A stretch of 28,854 nucleotides of DNA from a virus. The notes below the pieces were generated by a model that saw only the letters and a program-made list of their open reading frames with translations, did no database searches and was not told the DNA's origin. The translations under genes and the position numbers were made by a program. The DNA lies in the IMG/VR virus record IMGVR_UViG_3300021335_000067, positions 1 to 28,854 of that record; one strand, given 5' to 3'. Below, piece by piece: positions 12,886 to 18,271 of this stretch (position 1 is its first letter; the number at the start of each line of letters is the position of its first letter).

Positions 12886-13137
12886 ATGCAACGACGAAAC
12901 ATCTATTCCTCCGACAAAGTACTAGAAGAGTTCTACAAAGCCCTCGCAAGCAAAGACGAAGGCAGACTACGTAGGGTACACATACCAAGATCTGACGTAT
13001 TCTACGTAAGGGAAGCTATTTTTCAAGACACTGGTGTTAAATATTCTCTAGATAGAGTAGAAAGAGCTATGTACCTTGAAGGAATGCTAAGTAAACACGA
13101 TGTTTTTGAACCAGATAGAAAAAGAGATTGGGAATAA
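12886..13137 (+). CDS. First rightward gene, small hypothetical
   Basis: This protein of 83 residues begins MQRRNIYSSDKVLEEFYKAL and contains a VHIPRSDVFYVREAIFQ stretch followed by SLDRVERAMYLEGML. I have an impression of similar short proteins in other marine phages, without a function. It appears all-helical with mixed charge. The ribosome site is weak. The stop is directly followed by the holin ATG. Transcription probably starts at the 12668 promoter, because the 12855 promoter is too close to give a leader. Confidence 0.65.
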   Translation: MQRRNIYSSDKVLEEFYKALASKDEGRLRRVHIPRSDVFYVREAIFQDTGVKYSLDRVERAMYLEGMLSKHDVFEPDRKRDWE

Positions 13138-13467
13138 ATGGTAGTAGATTTTGATGTAGACGGTGATGGAGTCATTACTGAAGCCGAAGTAGCCATGAAA
13201 GAACGTATGCTGGAAATTGAGCTACGTGAAGAGAAGGCTGAGTCCCAAAAGTTTATGGCTTGGGTAGCTATGGGTATGATGATCATCTTTACTATCTTCT
13301 TATTTACCCCGATGATGTCCGATTCTAGAGTAAATGCACTTGCTGACCTACTTGGTTTGTTCTATATTGCGCAAACTGGCGTAGTAGCTGCTTATATGGG
13401 CGCTACAGCGTACATGGCAGGTAAACCAATGGGTAATAAAACAGCAATGTCAAAGGATATGAGATAA
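13138..13467 (+). CDS. Holin-like membrane protein with EF-hand loop
   Basis: The product of 109 residues starts with a textbook EF-hand calcium loop: D6, D8, D10, G11, I13, T14 and E17 in DVDGDGVITEAE. A charged helix (KERMLEIELREEKAESQK) follows, then two membrane segments at about 40-59 (MAWVAMGMMIIFTIFLF) and 67-93, and a short basic tail. Size, two hydrophobic spans and position directly before the endolysin gene indicate a holin, which would form membrane lesions to release or activate the endolysin. The calcium loop would sit on the side of the N-terminus, probably cytoplasmic. The stop overlaps the endolysin start as TAATG. Confidence 0.75.
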   Translation: MVVDFDVDGDGVITEAEVAMKERMLEIELREEKAESQKFMAWVAMGMMIIFTIFLFTPMMSDSRVNALADLLGLFYIAQTGVVAAYMGATAYMAGKPMGNKTAMSKDMR

Positions 13468-13937
13468 TGGCGTTTAGACTTTCACAAAGATCACTGGATA
13501 AACTAGACGGAGTCCACCCAGAGATGGTGGCCACAGTACAAAAAGCTATTGAGCTTACTGATGTGGACTTTGGGGTAACGTATGGTGTACGTACCTTAGA
13601 AGCTCAAAAGGAATTAGTAGCTACTGGCCGTTCTCAAACCATGAAATCTAAACATTTGATTCAAGGTGATGGGTATTCCCATGCTGTAGACCTTGTAGCT
13701 TACTTTGGTTCTAACGTTTCTTGGGAATTAAACGTATACGATAACATTTGTGATGCTATGGCTGAAGCAGCTAGGGAAGTCGGGTGTTCAATCAAGTGGG
13801 GAGCAGCCTGGTCAGAGGGAGATATCAGAACCTACCCAGGAACAGCAGAAGATGCTATGAATGCATACATTGATCTAAGACGTTCTCAAGGACGTAGACC
13901 TTTTATTGATGCACCACACTTTGAATTGATGGCGTAA
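13467..13937 (+). CDS. Endolysin, M15-family peptidase
   Basis: A murein peptidase of 156 residues, comparable to T5-type L-alanyl-D-glutamate endopeptidases. The VanY/M15 signature appears as S61-K-H63 with an insertion leading to H72-A-V-D75 (GYSHAVDL), and the C-terminal D148-x-x-H151 (DAPHFEL) completes the zinc site. An early GVTYGVRTLEAQKELVATGR segment is characteristic of the family. No signal peptide is present, so export should depend on the upstream holin. It overlaps both neighbours by TAATG, making a compact lysis cassette. Confidence 0.88.
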   Translation: MAFRLSQRSLDKLDGVHPEMVATVQKAIELTDVDFGVTYGVRTLEAQKELVATGRSQTMKSKHLIQGDGYSHAVDLVAYFGSNVSWELNVYDNICDAMAEAAREVGCSIKWGAAWSEGDIRTYPGTAEDAMNAYIDLRRSQGRRPFIDAPHFELMA

Positions 13938-14305
13938 TGCGTTGGTTAGTGTTAACTCTACTTCTTTCTGGATGTGGATTAACCTCCTTACTTCCATTTG
14001 GTGGATCTGGTGGACCTACAGTTAATAGTAATGCACAAATAGGTGCAGAGAATAGGCAAGCTGCAGTGTCTGTAGAGCAGACTACATCAGCTGGTAGAGA
14101 TATAATTCAAACAACAAAAGAAGTAGAAACTGGTAAAGTGGAAAACCTAGACATCACCAATACAAATATACCACCTTGGGTAATACTGCTACTGATCTTA
14201 GGTTGGTTATTACCTACCCCTACAGAAATAGGTAGATCTATTACGGATTTTGTGTTAAGATTGTTTGGACGTAAAGATAATCCTAAGTATGATAGATTTA
14301 AGTAA
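13937..14305 (+). CDS. Lipoprotein with C-terminal membrane segment, candidate u-spanin
   Basis: This protein of 122 residues has a lipoprotein signal (MRWLVLTLLLSGC, cleavage before C13). A polar periplasmic middle without long coiled coil (residues 14-78) is followed by a transmembrane stretch at 80-93 (PWVILLLILGWLLP) and a 29-residue basic tail. An outer-membrane lipid anchor plus an inner-membrane span in one chain is the design of unimolecular spanins such as T1 gp11, which fuse the two membranes in the last lysis step. Position immediately after the endolysin supports this. The cytoplasmic tail is longer than in the T1 protein. Family membership is inferred from topology, not sequence. 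Confidence 0.65.
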   Translation: MRWLVLTLLLSGCGLTSLLPFGGSGGPTVNSNAQIGAENRQAAVSVEQTTSAGRDIIQTTKEVETGKVENLDITNTNIPPWVILLLILGWLLPTPTEIGRSITDFVLRLFGRKDNPKYDRFK

Positions 14306-14354
14306 AGGAGTAGGGGTAATATAGCAAGCGTCCTGTGTTCCCCCTAATTATTTT
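14305..14354 (+). promoter_or_regulatory. Ribosome site bridged to its start codon by a hairpin
   Basis: AAGGAG (14305-14310) lies 44 bases before the ATG at 14355, too far to work directly. TAGGGG (14311-14316) can pair with CCCCTA (14341-14346); folding removes 36 bases and leaves only eight (14347-14354) before the ATG. No other ribosome site is visible for the gene. Confidence 0.45.
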
Positions 14355-14651
14355 ATGGCAATACCTGAACGAGTAAAAAACAAAATGAAAGAGTTGGGAC
14401 TTAAAGGTGTCAACAAACCTAAACGTACACCTGACCACCCAACTAAGTCCCACGTTGTTATGGCATCTGAAGGTGGTAGGTATAAATTAATTCGCTTTGG
14501 AGAGCAGGGTGCAAGCACTGCAGGTAAACCCAAAGCTGGTGAGTCGGACCGAATGAAAAAGAAACGTGCAAGTTTTAAAGCACGTCACTCAAAGAATATT
14601 GCTAAGGGTAAGATGTCTGCAGCTTACTGGGCAGACAAGGTAAAGTGGTAA
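14355..14651 (+). CDS. Small basic conserved marine-phage protein
   Basis: This protein of 98 residues begins MAIPERVKNKMKELGLKG and contains KPKAGESDRMKKKRASFKAR followed by a KGKMSAAYWADKVKW ending. I recall near-identical patterns in many cyanophages and other marine phages, where it remains hypothetical. It is strongly basic, has no hydrophobic span and begins the block of lysine/glycine-rich genes that runs to 16419. A DNA-binding or virion-internal role is only a guess. Its stop overlaps the next ATG as TAATG. Confidence 0.75.
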   Translation: MAIPERVKNKMKELGLKGVNKPKRTPDHPTKSHVVMASEGGRYKLIRFGEQGASTAGKPKAGESDRMKKKRASFKARHSKNIAKGKMSAAYWADKVKW

Positions 14652-14839
14652 TGTGGGTAGGAATCTTATTAGTATGTTTTGATCCTATGGCATTATCCTG
14701 TAAGATTATAGCAAAACCAGAACCCTTCTACACTGAAGAAGCTTGTCTAGAAGAAGCAGGTAAAGTAGCCACTACAATAAGACAAGGTGGTGCTTATGCT
14801 ACACCACACTGCCATAAGGTTGAAGGAGATAGTGCATAA
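14651..14839 (+). CDS. Small putative secreted protein with cysteine pair
   Basis: This protein of 62 residues has a hydrophobic start (MWVGILLVCFDPMALSC) like a short signal or anchor, then a polar helix (YTEEACLEEAGKVATTIRQ) bounded by cysteines at C32 and C52. A GTG two codons upstream (14645) is less likely than the ATG that overlaps the preceding stop. The layout matches the 56-residue product at 4924-5094. It may act in the periplasm; function unknown. Confidence 0.7.
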   Translation: MWVGILLVCFDPMALSCKIIAKPEPFYTEEACLEEAGKVATTIRQGGAYATPHCHKVEGDSA

Positions 14840-15129
14840 TGCCAGTCTACAAAGTAAAAGGTGGTTATCGTTGGGGTAAGACTGGTAAGGTCTATAAAAC
14901 CAAAGCTGCTGCTGAAAGACAAGGTAAAGCTATCAGAGCCTCTGGCTACTCCAAAGGTGGAGACACTATCAATGCTGCTGGCAACTACACCAATCCAACA
15001 ATGCGCCGTAAGCTTGTCCAACAAGTCAAGGCGGGTTCAAAAGGCGGCAAGCCTGGACAATGGTCTGCGAGAAAAGCCCAGATGGTTGCAAAACAATATA
15101 AAGCAAAAGGCGGGGGCTACAAATCATGA
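14839..15129 (+). CDS. Small basic conserved marine-phage protein (possibly DUF6321-like)
   Basis: This protein of 96 residues has an N-terminal GYRWGKTGKVYKTKAAAERQ segment. A second part has INAAGNYTNP, then GSKGGKPGQWSARKAQMVAK and YKAKGGGYK. The second part matches a family common in marine phages that I recall as DUF6321; the number is from memory and unchecked. It is very basic, with an SGYSKGG motif seen in several neighbours. TAATG and ATGA overlaps tie it to both adjacent genes. Function unknown. Confidence 0.75.
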   Translation: MPVYKVKGGYRWGKTGKVYKTKAAAERQGKAIRASGYSKGGDTINAAGNYTNPTMRRKLVQQVKAGSKGGKPGQWSARKAQMVAKQYKAKGGGYKS

Positions 15130-15536
15130 AGGCTCCCCAGAAGTCATTAAAGAAATGGACAAAGCAGAAGTGGCGCACAAAGAGTGGCAAGCCTAGTGCT
15201 AAGACTGGAGAACGGTACTTACCCGAGGCAGCAATTAAATCTTTGTCGTCTGCAGAATATGCAGCCACCACTAAAGCAAAACGTGAAGGTACAAAGGCTG
15301 GCAAACAGTTTGTAAAACAGCCAGATAAGATAGCAAAGAAAACAGCAAAGTTTAGAGCAGCAGAGGGTGGCATGGCTAAAGGTAAAACTAAATGTCCTAA
15401 GTGTAAAGGGGTAGGATGTTCTCATTGTGGTGGTAAAGGTTATCACACATCAACGAGTTCGGGATATAAACATGGTGGTCTAGTACATAGTACTGGCAAA
15501 ATGAATACAGGCATTAGAGGATGTGGAGATAAATAA
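15126..15536 (+). CDS. Basic protein with DnaJ-like zinc knuckle (possibly DUF5872-like)
   Basis: This protein has 136 residues. The first 77 (KSLKKWTKQKWRTKSGKP, then ERYLPEAAIKSLSSAEYAAT) resemble a small basic family of marine phages and algal viruses that I recall as DUF5872; this is from memory. Residues 90-105 read CPKCKGVGCSHCGGKG, two CxxCxGxG repeats, which is half of the DnaJ central zinc region and can hold one zinc ion. GYKHGGLV follows near the C-terminus. The zinc part could serve protein binding, as in DnaJ. ATGA and TAATG overlaps on either side. Confidence 0.72.
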   Translation: MKAPQKSLKKWTKQKWRTKSGKPSAKTGERYLPEAAIKSLSSAEYAATTKAKREGTKAGKQFVKQPDKIAKKTAKFRAAEGGMAKGKTKCPKCKGVGCSHCGGKGYHTSTSSGYKHGGLVHSTGKMNTGIRGCGDK

Positions 15537-16138
15537 TGGCTAAAGAATATAAAACAATCGCTGCTGCACAAAAAGCAGGATCAATGTACTTTACTGGTAA
15601 AGACGGCAAAAAGAAACTTGCTGTTACCAAAGAACAACTAGACGCTTGGAAAAAGCGTAACAAGGGTAAATTTACAGGTTCAGCACTTACTGCTTGGGCC
15701 AATGCTAAAGGTAAAGACATTGGTGGTAGTAAGCGTGACTCTTCTCCACGTCCTAAGCTACGTCCAGGTTCTGACTCTGCAGGTCCAGGAATGGGTGTAA
15801 TGACTAAAGATGAAAAGAATGAAGTTGATGCAGCTAACAAAAGAAACCAAAAAACTAGAGAAGAAATGGGGAAACTCCCAGATCGTGCTGAAAAAACTAG
15901 AAAGCAGTATGAAAAAGATAAAGCTGCTAGTGAAGCAAAACGTGGCCCTTCTCCAGGACAAAAGTTCAATACTTGGTATGAAAAGAACGGTAGCAGCTAC
16001 GGCACCATGAAAGAGGCTATGGAAGCTTACAAAAAGACCCTTAAGTCTGGTAACTCTAAAGGTGGTATGGCTAAGAAAAAATCAGGCTACTCTAAAGGTG
16101 GCATGGTTGATATGAGAAAGACAGGATTGTTTAAATGA
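15536..16138 (+). CDS. Lysine-rich protein with KGG repeats
   Basis: This protein of 200 residues is highly charged. It begins MAKEYKTIAAAQKAGSMYF, has a proline/serine linker near 60-85 (SSPRPKLRPGSDSAGPGMG), a coiled-coil-like stretch of K/E (about 92-140) and a folded FNTWYEKNGSSYGTMKEAME block. It ends with SKGGMAKKKSGYSKGGMVDM. The terminal KGG motifs recur in neighbouring genes and in the 1465-residue protein. No catalytic motif is seen. A virion or DNA-associated role is plausible from charge and position only. Confidence 0.72.
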   Translation: MAKEYKTIAAAQKAGSMYFTGKDGKKKLAVTKEQLDAWKKRNKGKFTGSALTAWANAKGKDIGGSKRDSSPRPKLRPGSDSAGPGMGVMTKDEKNEVDAANKRNQKTREEMGKLPDRAEKTRKQYEKDKAASEAKRGPSPGQKFNTWYEKNGSSYGTMKEAMEAYKKTLKSGNSKGGMAKKKSGYSKGGMVDMRKTGLFK

Positions 16139-16419
16139 GATTAGAAGGCGACAAGGTAATTGGTCCTCGTGGCGATGTCTTAGCTGAGAAAGTCTACGGA
16201 GAATGGCAGACAAAGGATGCTGCCGTTCTTGACTTTATTGCCAGTCAAGATAAGCCAAAGAAAAAACCAGCTAAGAAAAAAACTAAAGTAGAAGAAGAAC
16301 TAGTAATGGAACGTGCTCGTGATGAGAACGGGCACTTTATTGCTGATGATCCCGATACTGAAGTAAATGAAGCTTGGGTAGTTAAGACGATCAAAAAAGC
16401 TGTTAAAGGTAAGAAGTAA
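16135..16419 (+). CDS. Small charged hypothetical protein
   Basis: This protein of 94 residues begins MRLEGDKVIGPRGDVLAEKV, has a lysine/proline-rich hinge (DKPKKKPAKKKTKVEEEL), then an acidic segment (ENGHFIADDPDTEVNEAW) and a lysine-rich end. It appears bipartite with a flexible middle. The start overlaps the preceding stop (ATGA) and the stop overlaps the next start (TAATG). No recognised family. Confidence 0.68.
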   Translation: MRLEGDKVIGPRGDVLAEKVYGEWQTKDAAVLDFIASQDKPKKKPAKKKTKVEEELVMERARDENGHFIADDPDTEVNEAWVVKTIKKAVKGKK

Positions 16420-16778
16420 TGTCTTTTATGAATCAGGGCAAGCCAGCACGGATTAAGTCCGTGTATGGTCATAACTCAGGTACAACATACGAAAGTGTAT
16501 ATACATGCCCTGCTAATGCTGTAGCAGAAGTTACTTTTATCCACGTTGTAAATGGTGGTAGCTCTACTAACAGTGTTGAGGTAGAGTGGTACGTATCTGC
16601 TGACAACTATACATCACACTTCTTAAAGGGTAAGTCTATTAATGCTAGTGACTATGTTAATTTTACCGATATAGACTTAGTACTACAACCAGGTGATGAG
16701 ATCAGAGTCACTCCGTCAAGTGCTGGTCACATTGACACAATCCTTACTGTAACAGAAACCTTTGTTCCTGTGGGATAA
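16419..16778 (+). CDS. Probable beta-sandwich virion protein
   Basis: This protein of 119 residues has alternating strands (ESVYTCPANAVAEVTFIHVV, VEVEWYVSADNYTSHFL, IDLVLQPGDEIRVTP), glycine/serine turns and almost no helix. It is typical of small beta-sandwich proteins on phage heads or tails. It lacks the basic character of the genes before it. The LQPGDEIRV motif is common in receptor-binding and head-decoration domains. It is the last gene before the promoter at 16784. Assignment to the virion is inferred from fold style. Confidence 0.65.
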   Translation: MSFMNQGKPARIKSVYGHNSGTTYESVYTCPANAVAEVTFIHVVNGGSSTNSVEVEWYVSADNYTSHFLKGKSINASDYVNFTDIDLVLQPGDEIRVTPSSAGHIDTILTVTETFVPVG

Positions 16779-16783
16779 CGGGG

Positions 16784-16812
16784 TTGCAATATTATCAATA
16801 GTGTAGTATAAC
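16784..16812 (+). promoter_or_regulatory. Promoter with GTATAACTAT core before the DUF1127 gene
   Basis: TTGCAA (16784-16789), a 17-base spacer and TATAAC (16807-16812) in context GTATAACTAT. It shares its core with 12876-12885 and 27378-27387. The predicted start near 16819 leaves a leader of about 50 bases. A partial repeat of the core (GTATAACTAG) lies at 16820-16829. Confidence 0.6.
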
Positions 16813-16828
16813 TATGTGTGTATAACTA

Positions 16829-16864
16829 GTCTCTGTAAGCTGCAATGCAGCAATCTATGGAGAC
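16829..16864 (+). promoter_or_regulatory. Leader hairpin that can pair with the ribosome site
   Basis: GTCTCT (16829-16834) pairs with GGAGAC (16859-16864), which contains the GGAG ribosome site of the DUF1127 gene. Inside, GCTGC (16839-16843) pairs with GCAGC (16847-16851) around AAT. When folded, the ribosome site is covered; this could be a translational switch. Confidence 0.5.
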
Positions 16865-16869
16865 ACACA

Positions 16870-17028
16870 ATGAGAAAATTTTTTGAAAGACTAATCGAAG
16901 CACGTCAACGTCAAGCTAATCAACGTATTGCAGAAATGCATCTATGGAGAATGTCAGACCGTGAACTAAATGATATCGGAATTGGACGTGGCGATATTAA
17001 AAGAGTAGTACACGAAGGTGTGAAGTGA
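16870..17028 (+). CDS. DUF1127 small arginine-rich protein
   Basis: This protein of 52 residues begins MRKFFERLIEARQRQANQRI and ends with the diagnostic DUF1127 signature at 28-43 (MSDRELNDIGIGRGDI) followed by KRVVHEG. DUF1127 proteins are abundant in alphaproteobacteria. Members such as CcaF1 of Rhodobacter sphaeroides bind RNA and affect sRNA maturation and RNA turnover, and others influence phosphate metabolism. ATG 16870 has GGAG 7 bases ahead; the longer frame upstream runs through the leader and is not used. The gene has its own promoter and a leader hairpin, unlike its neighbours. It is probably a host-derived gene used to modulate host or phage RNA. Confidence 0.88.
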   Translation: MRKFFERLIEARQRQANQRIAEMHLWRMSDRELNDIGIGRGDIKRVVHEGVK

Positions 17029-17047
17029 GTTCTTTGGGAGGAGACTC

Positions 17048-17503
17048 GTGGACCCAGTTACAATAATCAGTGGGGCCACAGTCGCCTTCAACGCACTTAA
17101 AAAAGGTTTTGCTATTGGCAAAGACCTGCAGGACATGTCAAGCCAGTTAACTCAATGGGCTGGCCACATGTCTGACTTAGGTCAAGCTGAAAAGCAAGTA
17201 AAGAACCCTCCGTGGTGGAAAACACTGGGTGGTTCTGTAGAAGCCGAAGCTATGGAAGTATTTGCAGCTAAACGTAAAGCTGAACAAATGCGTAAAGAGC
17301 TTAAGGACTACATTAGCTTTACTATGGGACCATCTGCTTGGGATGAGCTTGTAGCTACAGAAGCTAAGATAAGAAAACAAAAGAAAGAACAAGAGTACCG
17401 TAAAGCTGAGATGCAAGAAGCTATAATCACTTGGACAGTTACAAGTTTACTTTTAGCATTAGGATTTGGTACTTTAGGTTTTATAATGTATATGGTGGCA
17501 TAA
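17048..17503 (+). CDS. Membrane-anchored helical protein before terminase
   Basis: This protein of 151 residues starts at GTG 17048 with a strong GGGAGGAG site. It begins MDPVTIISGATVAFNALKKG, an amphipathic helix. A tryptophan-rich turn (NPPWWKTLGG), a long charged coiled coil (about 70-125) and a C-terminal transmembrane helix (TWTVTSLLLALGFGTLGFIM) follow. I have an impression of similar proteins next to terminase genes in marine phages, without a known role. The tail anchor suggests attachment to the inner membrane or, if in the virion, a DNA-entry role. The stop overlaps the next start as TAATG. Confidence 0.68.
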   Translation: MDPVTIISGATVAFNALKKGFAIGKDLQDMSSQLTQWAGHMSDLGQAEKQVKNPPWWKTLGGSVEAEAMEVFAAKRKAEQMRKELKDYISFTMGPSAWDELVATEAKIRKQKKEQEYRKAEMQEAIITWTVTSLLLALGFGTLGFIMYMVA

Positions 17504-17871
17504 TGGCTAGAAACTTAACAGAAAAACAACAGAAGTTCCTTGATGTGCTTTTTGAGGAAGCTGGGGGCAACTTAGTTACAGCTAAAAAGCTGGCTGGGTA
17601 TGCAGATGCTGTTACTTCTAGACAAGTAGCAGAGCCACTTGCAGATGAGATTGCAGCACTGACTAAGAAGTTTATTGCTTCGTCTGCTACAAAAGCTGCA
17701 TACTCTATGTTTGAAGTTATGAATAATCCTACAGATCTAGGGAATAAAGAAAAGATGGCAGCTGCAAAAGATGTCCTGGATCGTAGTGGCTTTACAAAGA
17801 CAGAGAAAGTAGAAGTCTCTGCCGCAAGTCCACTGTTTATTCTGCCACAAAAAGATAATGAAGACGAATAA
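17503..17871 (+). CDS. terS: Terminase small subunit
   Basis: This protein of 122 residues begins MARNLTEKQQKFLDVLFEEA and has an N-terminal helix-turn-helix (NLVTAKKLAGYADAVTSRQV), a central helical oligomerisation part and a short C-terminal tail (SPLFILPQKDNEDE) that may contact the large subunit. The LTEKQQKFL opening is typical of small terminase subunits that recognise phage DNA for packaging. ATG 17503 overlaps the upstream stop (TAATG) and is preferred to the longer frame from 17431. It lies two genes before the large subunit. Confidence 0.8.
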   Translation: MARNLTEKQQKFLDVLFEEAGGNLVTAKKLAGYADAVTSRQVAEPLADEIAALTKKFIASSATKAAYSMFEVMNNPTDLGNKEKMAAAKDVLDRSGFTKTEKVEVSAASPLFILPQKDNEDE

Positions 17872-18271
17872 AACTTGGACGTTACCTAAGCCAGATTTTG
17901 TCGATGGTGAGTATGTCTGGAAACCTGTGGTAAGATTAGGTAGTCATGTACCATTTGGCTATAGACAAGACCCAGATGATCGTGATATACTATTACCAGT
18001 TCCAGAGGAACTAGAACTATTTGAGCTGGCTAAGAAACACCTTAGACGTTATAGCTACAGAGAAGTAGCTGGTTGGCTCAGTACACAATCTGGAAGATAT
18101 ATCTCCCACGTAGGTTTATACAAGAGAGTAAAACTTGAGCGAAAACGTAAGACAGAAGCTGCAACTCAACGCTACCTCGCCCAACGCTATAAAGAAGCCC
18201 TCGAAAAAGCGGAAAGGCTCGAAGGTAGACTCCTCGGTCAAAAAGAGTACACCAGCTCAACCGAAGCCTGA
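17858..18271 (+). CDS. Helical DNA-binding-like protein overlapping both terminase genes
   Basis: This protein of 137 residues has a beta-rich N-terminus (KPVVRLGSHVPFGYRQDPDD), then a helix-turn-helix-like stretch (ELFELAKKHLRRYSYREVAG, SGRYISHVGLYKRVK) and a basic coiled tail. Resolvase-type proteins have a similar element, but no catalytic domain exists here. It overlaps the small subunit by 14 bases and up to 137 bases of the longest large-subunit frame. Its last 30 codons use CTC and GCC far more than neighbouring genes, as expected where two frames are both coding. It may assist packaging-site recognition. Confidence 0.7.
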   Translation: MKTNKTWTLPKPDFVDGEYVWKPVVRLGSHVPFGYRQDPDDRDILLPVPEELELFELAKKHLRRYSYREVAGWLSTQSGRYISHVGLYKRVKLERKRKTEAATQRYLAQRYKEALEKAERLEGRLLGQKEYTSSTEA

